From: Lachnospiraceae bacterium
GTDB lineage: Bacteria > Bacillota > Clostridia > Lachnospirales > Lachnospiraceae
Assembly (NCBI GenBank): GCA_004558185.1
Contig: SFDP01000011.1
Span: 1 to 64,000 of the forward strand
Reading direction: 5' to 3'
Length of the DNA stretch: 64,000 nucleotides
The notes below the pieces were generated by a model that worked only from the letters and a program-made list of their open reading frames with translations, made no database searches and had not been told where the DNA came from. Of the stretch, positions 23,601 to 32,424 are shown one piece after another (position 1 is the first letter of the stretch; each line of letters opens with the position of its first letter). Both the position numbers and the translations under genes were made by a program.

Positions 23601-25472
23601 AATGCAGCCGGAGTGAGTAAAGTCTATGATAAAACGGTGGAAGTTAAGGGACAACTGCCCACTATTACGTTAAGAGGGGCAGTAGAAAAAGAAAAACCGA
23701 TTTTACAGGAAGAGCAGATCACATACAGATATGAAGATGCAGGAGCAGGAAAGGATAAGGTCATTATTGCCGATAATCTAAAGCTGACCGATGCAGAAGT
23801 CAATGCCAACTATACTCTGCCGGACAGCGTTCGTGCAGGAAAGGCAGAAATCCTGGCAATGGAGCTTGAGGTGATTCCCCGGGCAAATCAGGGAAAGAAA
23901 TATGGACAAACAGACCCGGAGCTGCTGATCGATCCGATCGTCACCCCGAAAGGAGAACGCCTCACTGTCACAGGAACCCTGGGAAGGGCAGAAGGGGAAA
24001 ATGCAGGAAGCTATGCCTATACCATTGGCAGCCTTTCTGCCGGCAATAACTACAGACTTGTGCTGAAGCCATCCCCGGCTGCGTTTGTTATTGAACCGGC
24101 TTCGGTCGAGCTATCTCTTACCAGTGATTTATCCAGCCAACATCCGGGAGAGTCGGTAGCCATTACGGTGAAAGTAAAAAATAGAGATGCTTCTGCGCTG
24201 ATTGCAGGAACTGTACAGCCGACTTCGATTTTAGTGGCAGACAGAGAAGGCACTGTGGTAACGATGGAAAGCAGAGGGAATGGTACCTATGAGGGAAGCT
24301 ATAGAATACCTGCCGGGAAAAATGCCGGAGACAAAATTGTGATTGGAGTAATCCTTCAGGACAGCAATTATGAACGATCAAGTCAGGAACTGTCTTTGAC
24401 AGTTGCAGCCAAAGGGGAGACTCCTTTGCCCTGGCCGGATGAAGAGGAAAAGAAGGAGCAGCAGAGATTAGAAATTAAATTGGGAATCTCCGAAATACCG
24501 GACACCCTGAAGGAAGCCCTGAAGATCAATACGGCAGAAGAAGTAGAAAGCATTATGATCAGAGCCATTACGGAAAAAGGCCTGGCTTTGGCTAAGGATA
24601 CGCTGTTGTATGATGTGAAGCTGATGGTCAGCACAGATGGAGGAAAGACCTGGGATAAAGTAACAAAAGATAATTTTCCCACAGAAGGTCTGGAGATAGT
24701 TTTACCCTATCCGCAGGGAACCGGAAAGGATACCCATGAGTATACGGTAATTCATATGTTTACGGAAAAGGTAAATGGGAATAATCCGGGAGAGATGGAG
24801 TTTCCTGCCGTAAGCAGGCAGAATGACGGCCTCCATTTTCGAGTAACGGGGCTTTCCCCTATTTTGTTGGGCTGGAAAGAAATCACTCAGTCAGCGGGGG
24901 GAACAGGAAATACTTCTCAAGGGGGAAATACTTCTCAAGGAGGAAATACACAAAACAATCAAAAGCCTGCGGGAGGAAATGAAAGCAGTGAGACAGAAGC
25001 ATCTCATGGAGCTTCCTCTCCATCAGGATATACAGAACGCACCGAGGCTGAAAAAGGAAAGACCGGACAGCAGACAGATACGACTGTGGAACAACTGACG
25101 GCAGATGCACCAAAAGGAAGCAGCACAGGAAAAAATCAGACAATAGAAGGTTCAAACAGACAGGGAAACAAAGGTGTGGAAGCAAGAGCTCAGATGGCTG
25201 ACGAAAGGCTGAGGCAGCAGGAAGGGGCAGTAGAAGCTGTGGCAGAGGCCGCATCTCAGGAAAAGAAAGCTGCAGCGGAAGAGATATTGCAGGAAAAGGA
25301 AGGCCTTGCAGAAGCTATCCAACAGGAAAAGGAAGTGGAGGAGCAGGCAAAAGCAGAGGCTGGAATCACAACCGGGGAGAAAAAGGGAAAAAAGGTAATT
25401 CTTTGGATCGTTGTTTCGGGAATAGCATTGGTTGCGTTGGGAATCCTTATGATTAAAAGAAGAGTCAGATAA
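20697..25472 (+). CDS. large cell-surface protein with MBG/Ig-like domains
   Basis: The 1591-residue protein has a signal peptide (MKLKFVSLILIISLIFTSVQ, cleavage near FAEN). A low-complexity Ser/Gln/Asp-rich region with five 18-residue repeats spans about residues 84-173. A beta-helix-like domain follows (IYVGKPNGVQTGTESNPYED, GGTIIIMAG). Then come MBG-type (YGQSSPKLTY; KYGQTDPELL) and YDG-type (VSKVYDKTVEV) Ig-like domains and another Ig-like region. The C-terminus has a charged alanine-rich coiled coil and a membrane anchor (VILWIVVSGIALVALGILMI) with KRRVR. It has no LPXTG motif. A role in adhesion or mucin contact is inferred from the domains only. Confidence 0.8.
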   Translation: MKLKFVSLILIISLIFTSVQLPVFAENIADGGGSQEDTVNIAGLSQEEMANTVGGTQNVPLDTVDGASKQIEQEAGSGQAVQSQDSSRNGLATDAGQNSQPQDSSQNDSATDAGQNSQPQDSSQNGLATDAGQNSQPQDSSRNDLATDAGQNSQPQDSSRNDSATDADQNGQASDSRQNAQPTDSSTDDASAGESVSDNELPAETVSSGDMPEIKRTAVRMLGVQAAAGNTIYVGKPNGVQTGTESNPYEDLATAVEKVQSGGTIIIMAGAYCNDQAEAGGQGTNQPLVIDKPVTIQGMKGDTKPSLYSRRGGYILKADVTLKDFDFNYIGQRNGIFANGYSLTIENVGNSTAANGGKYIDIYAGGFGGEASGENGQITISGTSTAIGNVYGGGYGEDYTKQAVITLNGSVNRIGNIYGSGNGSIVAGSVTINLNDSNLRNVYGDMGEGVGADVVFTSHQKSYEILSLTGINKLTVAGGTLRPKALNNGVAVEIRSGGALDLTAVMKNNNKAFSISQLIGGGTLLMGNEDTLTVAGSVSGITDFQSTWQQSMLDTVSGFVTPGNTYIKTPLDTKDDAFTFTPNSSQKDIKLVKTVVMGAGGTEHIEWVAKKESTVVPPTEKSLQGATVNVAGTYLYNGGFQTPEAGNVSVSLPGGAAVEKEAYTILAGNNRNAGTASITVTAKENSGYTGEASGTFTISPVPITVTADPAEVFYGQSSPKLTYQITSGSLVSGESLNGSLQVAQGEMKITQGTLTDNKNPNYKITFIENTFTQKETTPKIEIIPDNRNQTPGGSVQLQVNISNPYDAALKDLPTPELTWQAGSEAKQKIVNNTFVIPATVSAGTTITIEATTGRVNGRYAAGSAVTTVKVSDKTSGDVKIGVQVSDLEYGNIPSVKAELIGETATGKWSYTYCKKEEGKFQELTALLNSSGLLPAGSYLVKVSYEDSSRIGEKTAEFTVIPKKLTVGMNAAGVSKVYDKTVEVKGQLPTITLRGAVEKEKPILQEEQITYRYEDAGAGKDKVIIADNLKLTDAEVNANYTLPDSVRAGKAEILAMELEVIPRANQGKKYGQTDPELLIDPIVTPKGERLTVTGTLGRAEGENAGSYAYTIGSLSAGNNYRLVLKPSPAAFVIEPASVELSLTSDLSSQHPGESVAITVKVKNRDASALIAGTVQPTSILVADREGTVVTMESRGNGTYEGSYRIPAGKNAGDKIVIGVILQDSNYERSSQELSLTVAAKGETPLPWPDEEEKKEQQRLEIKLGISEIPDTLKEALKINTAEEVESIMIRAITEKGLALAKDTLLYDVKLMVSTDGGKTWDKVTKDNFPTEGLEIVLPYPQGTGKDTHEYTVIHMFTEKVNGNNPGEMEFPAVSRQNDGLHFRVTGLSPILLGWKEITQSAGGTGNTSQGGNTSQGGNTQNNQKPAGGNESSETEASHGASSPSGYTERTEAEKGKTGQQTDTTVEQLTADAPKGSSTGKNQTIEGSNRQGNKGVEARAQMADERLRQQEGAVEAVAEAASQEKKAAAEEILQEKEGLAEAIQQEKEVEEQAKAEAGITTGEKKGKKVILWIVVSGIALVALGILMIKRRVR
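20946..21215 (+). repeat. 54-bp tandem repeat (5 units) encoding an 18-residue repeat
   Basis: Units start at 20946, 21000, 21054, 21108 and 21162, exactly 54 bp apart, and are nearly identical. They encode repeats like QDSSQNDSATDAGQNSQP. A degenerate sixth unit follows. The frame is kept for any copy number, so stalk length may vary between strains. Confidence 0.9.
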
Positions 25473-25481
25473 AGGAGTGCT

Positions 25482-26258
25482 ATGATTAAAGCCTGTTTTT
25501 TTGATGTAGATGGAACCCTGGTTTCCCATACCCTGGGAGCAGTCCCCAAAAAGACGAAAAAGAGTCTGGAGCAGCTAAGAAAAAAGGGAATTAAAATTTT
25601 TCTGTCCACAGGAAGGCACCTGGAGGAGCTGGACAGACTTCCGGTTAAAGGAATGGTCTTTGATGGCTATGTAACCTTAAACGGTCAACTTTGTGCAAAT
25701 GAGAAAAAAGAGATTCTGCACAGGGCGCCGTTGCCGGAGGAGGATACCAGGGCTCTGATAGAGATTTTTCAGAAAAAAGAAGAGCCTCTGATGCTGATAG
25801 AAGAAAATCGATTATATGTAAATTTTATTAACGACGCCGTATGCCAGGCTCAAAAAGAGGTTTCTACTCCCTTACCTCCGGTATCAGTTTATACAGGTGC
25901 TCCGGTATATATGGCGATTGCCTTTATTCGCAAAGAGGAAGAGGAAAGATTTATGCCTCTGATTTCATCGGGCTGTAAAATGACCCGATGGGCCTCGGGC
26001 GGTGTGGATATTATTTCCAGAAACGGAGGAAAAGTGTCAGGTATACAAAAAGTACTGGAGCACTATGGAATCCGCAGGGAAGAGATTATCGCCTTTGGAG
26101 ATGGGGAGAATGATATGGATATGCTGCAATTTGCCGGTATAGGTGTGGCAATGGGAAATGCCGGGCCGGAGGTAAAAGAGGCAGCGGATTACGTTACCGA
26201 ACATATTGATGAGGATGGACTGGAAAAAGCACTAAGGCATTACGGTCTGCTGGAATAA
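25482..26258 (+). CDS. HAD-superfamily phosphatase (Cof type)
   Basis: This hydrolase of 258 residues has the HAD motifs in order: DVDGTL near residue 8 with the nucleophilic Asp, STGR near residue 40, a lysine in GGKVSGI, and FGDGENDMDML near residue 207. The C2-type cap between motifs II and III identifies the Cof group, whose members dephosphorylate sugar phosphates and similar small molecules. The ATG at 25482 follows AAGGAG, 9 bp after the surface-protein stop, so the two may share a transcript. Confidence 0.88.
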   Translation: MIKACFFDVDGTLVSHTLGAVPKKTKKSLEQLRKKGIKIFLSTGRHLEELDRLPVKGMVFDGYVTLNGQLCANEKKEILHRAPLPEEDTRALIEIFQKKEEPLMLIEENRLYVNFINDAVCQAQKEVSTPLPPVSVYTGAPVYMAIAFIRKEEEERFMPLISSGCKMTRWASGGVDIISRNGGKVSGIQKVLEHYGIRREEIIAFGDGENDMDMLQFAGIGVAMGNAGPEVKEAADYVTEHIDEDGLEKALRHYGLLE

Positions 26259-26292
26259 AGCAGTCTGGTATACACACAGGAGTAAGGCGGGC

Positions 26293-27933
26293 ATGAAGGT
26301 ACACATGAATTCAATTCAAACTAAGTTTATTATCCTGACAATGGCTGTAGTCCTGCTGTCCGCAGGAGTGGTGGGAGGAACCAGCGTACTTTATACCGTG
26401 CGCTCTACGGACAAAAGTACGGCTAAGATCATGAATTCGATTTGCCGGGAGAAGGGAGCAGACTTAGATGGTTTATTTCTGAGAACTGAACAGACTCTTC
26501 AGCCTGTAGTCAATTATGCTTTGCAAAAGGCAAATCTCGGACAATATTTGCAGACTCAAAAGCAGAGAGCAGATTATTTGGAAGAGATGAAGCCGCTTTT
26601 TCGGGCAACAGCAGAGGCCGCAGAGGAAGCGGTTGGGGTATATCTTCGACTTTTTACCGATTCGGAAGCGACCGATGCAGAGCTTGTCTATCGTAGAAGC
26701 AATAAGGAAGAGGAATTTTACCTGGAGCCGCCTTCGAGAGAAAAGGAAAGGGAAGAGTGGTACTCTCAATGGGAAATGCAGGGGAAGCCGGTTTGGATGG
26801 CTCCTTATGATAATGGAAAAACGGAGGGAAAGGTTATTTCCTGTGTGATTCCCTTATGCCAGGAAGAAAAGCTGTTAGGAATTGTAGGGATAGACATATT
26901 ATTCGAAGATATTGCAAAGGAAATTAATTCCATTCAGGTCTATGATACCGGCTATGCTTTTCTGGCAGACGGGAATGATGAAGTGGTTTACCATTCTTCA
27001 GGTAAAGTAGTTGATACCGTGGAGTTTAATCGTCAGGAATGGGATATTTTCGTAAAAGAATTGGAGGAAGAGGGGCAGCAGGAGAATGTTTTTCAATATG
27101 AATTTGAAGGACAGAAAATGAAAATAACCTGCTGCAGCCTGAACAATGGAATGCGGCTAATTGTTGCTGTACCAACTGCGGAAACGGACAGGCAGGGGAT
27201 TGAGCTGACAAAGAGTATACTGCTCTCTGTTGTAGTGATTTCTATCATCTGTGTCCTGATTACGGTCACCTATACCCAGAGTATTGTAAGACCCTTAAAG
27301 GAGCTGACAAAGGCTTCTAAGCAGGTGGCAGAGGGAAATATGAATGTAACGCTGCTGAATCAGTCTCAGGATGAAGTAGGGGAGCTTGCCAGCAGCTTTC
27401 AACAGACGGTAGACTGCCTGAGAGTTTATATGGATCGGATGAATGATCTTGCTTACAGAGATTCCCTGACCGGAGTGAAAAGCAAGACCGCCTATGATGA
27501 GGAAATGTGCAAAGTAAACAGCGGAATAAAGATGGGGTTTGACCAGTTTGGTATTCTGATGCTGGATATCAACGGCCTGAAAGGGGTCAATGATCAGTTT
27601 GGGCATGAAGCAGGCAACCGATATATTATTAACTGCTGCAAACTGATATGCAATACCTTTAAGCACAGCCCGGTATTTCGTATTGGCGGGGATGAATTCG
27701 TAGTACTGCTGATTGGTGATGATTTGACTCATATTGAAGAGCTTCTGAAAAAGTTTGATGAGAGAATGGAAGAAAAGAAGACCAATACCCGGTCGCCGGA
27801 AGAAAGAGTATCTGTAGCGGCAGGTCTGGCTGTTTATGACCGGACAAGAGACGCAAGCTATGAGGATGTATTTAAACGGGCAGATGCAGCGATGTATCAG
27901 AAAAAGGGATTAATGAAGCAGACAAACAGATAA
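26293..27933 (+). CDS. membrane sensor diguanylate cyclase (Cache-HAMP-GGDEF)
   Basis: The 546-residue protein has a membrane segment at about residues 11-33, an extracellular Cache-like sensor domain (VGIDILFEDIAKEINS, DTGYAFLADG), a second membrane segment near 302-325, a HAMP linker (RPLKELTKASKQVAEGN) and a GGDEF domain. The active-site loop reads RIGGDEF at about residues 463-469, and DINGLKGVND matches the metal-binding region, so cyclic di-GMP synthesis is expected. The RxxD inhibitory site that often precedes GGDEF is absent. The start could also be ATG 26305. Confidence 0.88.
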   Translation: MKVHMNSIQTKFIILTMAVVLLSAGVVGGTSVLYTVRSTDKSTAKIMNSICREKGADLDGLFLRTEQTLQPVVNYALQKANLGQYLQTQKQRADYLEEMKPLFRATAEAAEEAVGVYLRLFTDSEATDAELVYRRSNKEEEFYLEPPSREKEREEWYSQWEMQGKPVWMAPYDNGKTEGKVISCVIPLCQEEKLLGIVGIDILFEDIAKEINSIQVYDTGYAFLADGNDEVVYHSSGKVVDTVEFNRQEWDIFVKELEEEGQQENVFQYEFEGQKMKITCCSLNNGMRLIVAVPTAETDRQGIELTKSILLSVVVISIICVLITVTYTQSIVRPLKELTKASKQVAEGNMNVTLLNQSQDEVGELASSFQQTVDCLRVYMDRMNDLAYRDSLTGVKSKTAYDEEMCKVNSGIKMGFDQFGILMLDINGLKGVNDQFGHEAGNRYIINCCKLICNTFKHSPVFRIGGDEFVVLLIGDDLTHIEELLKKFDERMEEKKTNTRSPEERVSVAAGLAVYDRTRDASYEDVFKRADAAMYQKKGLMKQTNR

Positions 27934-27976
27934 ACTTTCTTATCGCCACAGCGAGGAAAAAATGAATAAAGTAAGA

Positions 27977-28015
27977 AAAGATGCTGCCCCGATTGGTTAA
28001 AGGCAGCATCTTTTT
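27977..28015. terminator. bidirectional intrinsic terminator
   Basis: AAAAGATGCTGCC (27977-27989) pairs with GGCAGCATCTTTT (28002-28014) and has A and T runs on both sides. It serves the diguanylate cyclase gene from the left and gatZ from the right. Confidence 0.85.
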
Positions 28016-28035
28016 ATATTCGTTATACCAGTACA

Positions 28036-29334
28036 CTAAATAAGACCTACGGCATATTCATAATCGGACATGAAAATCTGAATGCCATCCAATGCCAATT
28101 CTCGGGGATCGAGAGAAATGATCCCATCTCTGACCTTTTGATAAGAAACAGGCATATATTGATGCAGCATATTCATGGGAATCCGGTATTCTCTCAGGTT
28201 GTCAAACAGCTTATTCATGGAAGCTACTACCTCAGGGAGACCGATATAGTAGCGAGCCCGGTCAGAAAAGCTATATTTTCTGGCCAGAGCAAGCTGCTTC
28301 TCATCCCCATGATAATGCTTCTGCCAGTTACTGGGATTCTCCAGCATTACCTTCTCGAGGGTTTCCATGAAATGCGCCTGCCTGTCCTCCGGCACCAGTT
28401 CCTTCTCCATAAAGCTGAGGGCAAACAGTGCCTCCCGCAGCCCATAAGTCAGGGCAGGACCCACCTTAAGGATAGCAATGCCATCCTCCACCATTTTTTT
28501 CAGGCATTCAGGACTCTGATAGTCACTGGAATGTCCTTCAAAGCAGACCTGAGGATATTCCTTCAGGGCAGCGCATAAATCTACGGCAGCATCATGGTCG
28601 TATAAAAATACCTGCTCGTCACCGAATTCTACACCGGGCTGTACTACCACGGCAATGACATCATCCATTCCCTGGGCGATACCCTCCTGTTCAAATACAC
28701 GCTGGTAGGTGGCTACCGTATCCTTGAAGGCAGCCGGACTGGTAACGGCAAGAGAATCCTCCTCTTCCTGGGCACCGCCGGGGATAGGCACCTCACTTCC
28801 GATAATAAAAACGGGGCGCATTGCTTCCGGCTTTTCGGCCTTCAATTCTTCATATCCCTTCATGGCAGCCTGATAAAGAATGGCACCTCTGCGGGCAATG
28901 GTTTCCGTAGAGAGCAGGCCCTCAGAATCGTCAGCCACCTTCATGCTGGTGTCCAGATGGATCTTGGTAAAGCCCGCCCGGGCATATTGATACACCAGCT
29001 CAATGGAGTTTTCCATAGCTTCTTTTTCCGGAAGATTCTGCCAGGTAAGCGGGCCCAGATGGTCGCCGGCGAGAATGATCATATTTTCCTCTACACCAAT
29101 TTTTTTTGCCAGATGATGAACCATATCATAGAAATCCTTCGGAACCATTCCGGTGTATCCCCCAAACTGATTCACTTGATTGGCAGTGGCTTCAATTAAG
29201 GTAGGGGTATTCAGAGCCTTGGCACGTTTCAGTGCCTGTTCCAATACCAACTCATTGGCACTGCAATAGGAAGGGATACCGCAGATCTCTCCCTTCCTTC
29301 TTCTTTCCATCATTTGCTGAAGTGGATGCTTCAT
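28036..29334 (-). CDS. gatZ: tagatose-1,6-bisphosphate aldolase accessory subunit, GatZ/KbaZ family
   Basis: This 432-residue protein belongs to the class II aldolase non-catalytic subunit family: SYCSANELVLEQAL at the N-terminus, ATANQVNQFGGYTGM, LAGDHLGPLTWQ, HLDTSMKVADD, and FEGHSSDYQ. GatZ/KbaZ stabilises or activates the catalytic GatY/KbaY aldolase that splits tagatose-1,6-bisphosphate. The catalytic partner is not in the window. The ATG at 29334 is chosen because GGAGG stands directly before it. It is followed on the same strand, upstream, by nagA, so the two probably form an operon transcribed leftward. Confidence 0.9.
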   Translation of the reverse strand: MKHPLQQMMERRRKGEICGIPSYCSANELVLEQALKRAKALNTPTLIEATANQVNQFGGYTGMVPKDFYDMVHHLAKKIGVEENMIILAGDHLGPLTWQNLPEKEAMENSIELVYQYARAGFTKIHLDTSMKVADDSEGLLSTETIARRGAILYQAAMKGYEELKAEKPEAMRPVFIIGSEVPIPGGAQEEEDSLAVTSPAAFKDTVATYQRVFEQEGIAQGMDDVIAVVVQPGVEFGDEQVFLYDHDAAVDLCAALKEYPQVCFEGHSSDYQSPECLKKMVEDGIAILKVGPALTYGLREALFALSFMEKELVPEDRQAHFMETLEKVMLENPSNWQKHYHGDEKQLALARKYSFSDRARYYIGLPEVVASMNKLFDNLREYRIPMNMLHQYMPVSYQKVRDGIISLDPRELALDGIQIFMSDYEYAVGLI

Positions 29335-29428
29335 ATATTCCTCCATTCTGCTGCCGGGCAGCAATATATTTTTGATTGGGATAAAGGGCAAAAGAGCTCC
29401 CCTCTCCCGGGAAAACCGTTATACTGAT

Positions 29429-30568
29429 TTACAGCTTTGCTTCACCCTTACAGTAGGTCTGAAGTACGGTATAGTCGGTATCCAAAACCACCAGATCGGC
29501 ATCACAGCCGGCAGCGATCCTTCCCTTACGATCCTCCAGCCCAAGACAGCGTGCAGGATTAATGGTACAGGAATTAATGGCATAGTTGAAGGGAACCATA
29601 GCTTCCTCGACCAGAATACGCAGACCCTCATTCAGCTTCAGGGTAGAACCTGCAAGGCCGCCGGTAGAAGTGAGGTGAGCGCTTCCGTCAGGATAAATTT
29701 CAATTTCATTTCCTCCAAAGAGGAATTTGCTTCCCACAGGAGTACCCTTGGCCATCAGAGCATCGGATACCATGATGCCAAAGTCAGGGCCTTTGGACAT
29801 AAAGTAGGTATTCAGGGCAGCAGTGGTGGAATGGTTGCCGTCACAGATAATCTCACCATACATGGTACGCAGACGGAAGGCAGCGCCTACCAGTCCGTTT
29901 GCCCGATGATTAAACGGTGTCATCCCATTATATACATGGGTCATGGAAGAGGCTCCGTTGGCAAAGGCCAGCACAGCTTCCTCATAGGTGGAGGCAGAAT
30001 GACCAATGCTGACTACCACACCATGGGTAGAAAGATATTTGGTAAAGGCAAAATCAGGATCATGCTCTGTAGCCATGGTGATATACTTGATATTACCTTC
30101 TGCTGCGGCCTGGTAACGCTCAAACTGCTCAATGGTTCCCTGCACGATATAGGGCTCCGGCTGTGCTCCCTTGTATTTCATGTCCAGATAGGGACCTTCA
30201 AAATGGATGCCTAAAAGCTCAGCCCCCTCATAGCCCTCCTTCATTACCTTGGCAACATTCTTCAGTGCCCTGGTGAGCACCTCTTCACTCTGCGTAATGG
30301 TGGTAGCCAGAAAACCGGTCACTCCTTCGGACACGATATGCTTTGTCCAGTTGCGAAGCCCTTCCTCCTGGGCATCATTTGTATCAAACTCGAAAGCACC
30401 GTGGCAGTGGATATCCAGAAAGCCGGGAACGATACGCTTATCCCCGTAATCCACATCTGCAGGCTTGCTCCCATAGGGGAGCACACCGATAATTTTTTCA
30501 TTTTCCACTTCTATTGCAGCAGCAAAAAACTGATCTGCAATCCATACTTTTTTACTTTGAATAATCAT
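29429..30568 (-). CDS. nagA: N-acetylglucosamine/galactosamine-6-phosphate deacetylase
   Basis: The 379-residue amidohydrolase removes the acetyl group from amino-sugar 6-phosphates. Metal-binding motifs are visible: DIHCHG near residue 58, HFEGPYL with the catalytic Glu region, SIGHSAS, THVYNGM with the histidine, and GNHS near the second metal. The location next to agaS and gatZ suggests GalNAc-6-phosphate as natural substrate (the AgaA role), though GlcNAc-6-phosphate cannot be excluded. The ATG at 30568 follows GGAGGG. It diverges from agaS across 172 bp. Confidence 0.92.
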   Translation of the reverse strand: MIIQSKKVWIADQFFAAAIEVENEKIIGVLPYGSKPADVDYGDKRIVPGFLDIHCHGAFEFDTNDAQEEGLRNWTKHIVSEGVTGFLATTITQSEEVLTRALKNVAKVMKEGYEGAELLGIHFEGPYLDMKYKGAQPEPYIVQGTIEQFERYQAAAEGNIKYITMATEHDPDFAFTKYLSTHGVVVSIGHSASTYEEAVLAFANGASSMTHVYNGMTPFNHRANGLVGAAFRLRTMYGEIICDGNHSTTAALNTYFMSKGPDFGIMVSDALMAKGTPVGSKFLFGGNEIEIYPDGSAHLTSTGGLAGSTLKLNEGLRILVEEAMVPFNYAINSCTINPARCLGLEDRKGRIAAGCDADLVVLDTDYTVLQTYCKGEAKL

Positions 30569-30740
30569 AGGAAATCCCTCCTGTTCTTTTAACCCTGATA
30601 TCATTATAATTGGAGAAGAAAAAAAAGAATTTGCATTTTTTAAAGTAACTATTATCTCTTTTAATAGCTCCATTGTTTTTTCCCCTTCTCTGTTATATTA
30701 TAATAAAAAATTCAAAAAAAACCTAGGGGGGTCAGTTATA

Positions 30741-31919
30741 ATGAACATTTTTAACATTTCAGCAGACAAAATGCAGGAAACCTCTTCCGGATTTACCCTG
30801 CAGGAGATTTATCAGCAGCCTGCAACCTGGAGAAAAACCTGTGCACAATTGGCGGCCTGCAAGGATGAGCTTCAGGCATTTTTGAATCAGGTAGTTAAGG
30901 CAGAGGATTTTGATATTGTTCTTACGGGAGCAGGTACCAGTGAATTCGTTGGAAATTCATTGTTTCAGGCTCTGAACGAGAGATACAATTATAAGGTAAA
31001 ATCCTACGGCACTACGGATATTGTTCCCTCACCGGAGAATTTTCTTTCCCGTACCAAGCCCACTGTGCTGGTTAGCTTTGGACGTTCCGGCAATTCCCCC
31101 GAGTCCCTGGGGGCAGTAGAAGCAGCAGAAGCGGTATGTCAGAACCTGTACCATTTATTCGTCACCTGCAACCATGAGGGTACACTTTCCAAGCTGGCAG
31201 ATACCCGGGATAACTGCTTTGCCTTGAACCTTACGCCGGAAACTCATGACCAGTCCTTTGCCATGACCTCCAGCTTTACCAATATGTATATGGCAACCTA
31301 TCTGGCCTTCAATCTGGATCGTCTGGAAGAGCTGACGGAGAAAATTGAGAAAATTTGTTCAGCCACTGAGAATTTCCTGGACAACCAGTATGGAATTGCG
31401 GGTAAAATTGTAGAGGAGTTTGATTTTGAGCGTATCGTTTATCTGGGTAATATTGCCCTGAAGGGAGTTTCGCAGGAATCTGCATTAAAGATGCTGGAGC
31501 TGACAGCCGGCAAGGTGGCTACGATGTTCGATTCTCCACTGGGCTTCCGTCATGGTCCCAAATCCATCATCGATGACACCACTCTGACAGTGGTATACCT
31601 GAGTGATGATGCTTATAAGAGACAATATGAGATCGATTTAATCAGGGAGATGGGACCTCAGAGGAAGAAAAACCGTATTGCAGTGATTATGAATACCCCT
31701 TGCAACGGCCTGGATAATCTGGTAGATTATCAGTTAGTGATGGATTGCGGTCAGGCTATGGATAATGTACTGTTAGGCTTTATGTTTATCGTCTTTGCGC
31801 AGACGCTGGCAGTGCTGAAATCTCTTTCTCTTGACATTACTCCGGACAATCCCTGTCCTACGGGAGAAGTGAATCGAGTAGTTAAAGGAGTAACCCTATA
31901 TCCGTACACATTAAAATAG
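30741..31919 (+). CDS. agaS: AgaS, SIS-domain galactosamine-6-phosphate deaminase/isomerase
   Basis: This 392-residue protein has two SIS sugar-isomerase domains. The first contains LTGAGTSEFVGNSLFQAL and VSFGRSGNSPES; the second contains GNIALKGVSQESALKMLELT and SPLGFRHGPKS. This arrangement matches AgaS, which deaminates galactosamine-6-phosphate to tagatose-6-phosphate. The ATG at 30741 follows AGGGGGG. It opens a rightward operon with the EIIA gene 12 bp later, and it stands head to head with nagA, so the two units probably share regulation. Confidence 0.9.
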   Translation: MNIFNISADKMQETSSGFTLQEIYQQPATWRKTCAQLAACKDELQAFLNQVVKAEDFDIVLTGAGTSEFVGNSLFQALNERYNYKVKSYGTTDIVPSPENFLSRTKPTVLVSFGRSGNSPESLGAVEAAEAVCQNLYHLFVTCNHEGTLSKLADTRDNCFALNLTPETHDQSFAMTSSFTNMYMATYLAFNLDRLEELTEKIEKICSATENFLDNQYGIAGKIVEEFDFERIVYLGNIALKGVSQESALKMLELTAGKVATMFDSPLGFRHGPKSIIDDTTLTVVYLSDDAYKRQYEIDLIREMGPQRKKNRIAVIMNTPCNGLDNLVDYQLVMDCGQAMDNVLLGFMFIVFAQTLAVLKSLSLDITPDNPCPTGEVNRVVKGVTLYPYTLK

Positions 31920-31931
31920 GAGGCAAAACAG

Positions 31932-32366
31932 ATGGTAGGAATATTAGTTACGGGACATGGACATTTTGCAACAGGACTGGGCTCCAGTCTGAAATTAATT
32001 ACCGGAATTACGGAAAATGTTGCTTTGGTAGATTTTGAAGCGGATCATTCTACCGAGACCCTAACGGATAATATCAGCAAGGCGATGGATGAACTGAAGA
32101 ATTGTGAAGGAATTCTGGTTCTGTCTGATCTGGCCGGAGGTTCACCCTTCAAATGTGCAGTGGAATGCAAATTTGCACGTCCCGAGCAGAAGATAGAAGT
32201 AATTGCCGGAACCAATTTACCCATGCTGGTTGAAGGCGGCATGATGATGGGGGCATTCGACTGCCCTCGTGAAATGGCAGATGCATTGATTCCCACCGGC
32301 AAGGACTATATTGTTCTTTTTGAACTGGAAGAGCACAAGGATAATACCGAAGAAGATGGTATTTAA
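31932..32366 (+). CDS. agaF: PTS EIIA component, mannose family (AgaF-like)
   Basis: This 144-residue cytoplasmic protein accepts phosphate from HPr. His9 in VTGHGHFATG aligns with the phosphorylated histidine of EIIA-Man. SDLAGGSPF and AGTNLPML are other family signatures. It probably phosphorylates the EIIB encoded at 34272. Its start follows AGGAGG. It is separated from the other PTS genes by a YajC-like gene and a regulator. Confidence 0.9.
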   Translation: MVGILVTGHGHFATGLGSSLKLITGITENVALVDFEADHSTETLTDNISKAMDELKNCEGILVLSDLAGGSPFKCAVECKFARPEQKIEVIAGTNLPMLVEGGMMMGAFDCPREMADALIPTGKDYIVLFELEEHKDNTEEDGI

Positions 32367-32424
32367 GCCTGTCTGACAGCCGGATGAATATTGCGGTCAA
32401 AGCAGCAAAATGGGAGGTGGCATC

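Noticed and set aside
28138..30592. Plus-strand frames opposite gatZ and nagA
   Set aside because: They are antisense shadows of two well-recognised enzyme genes.
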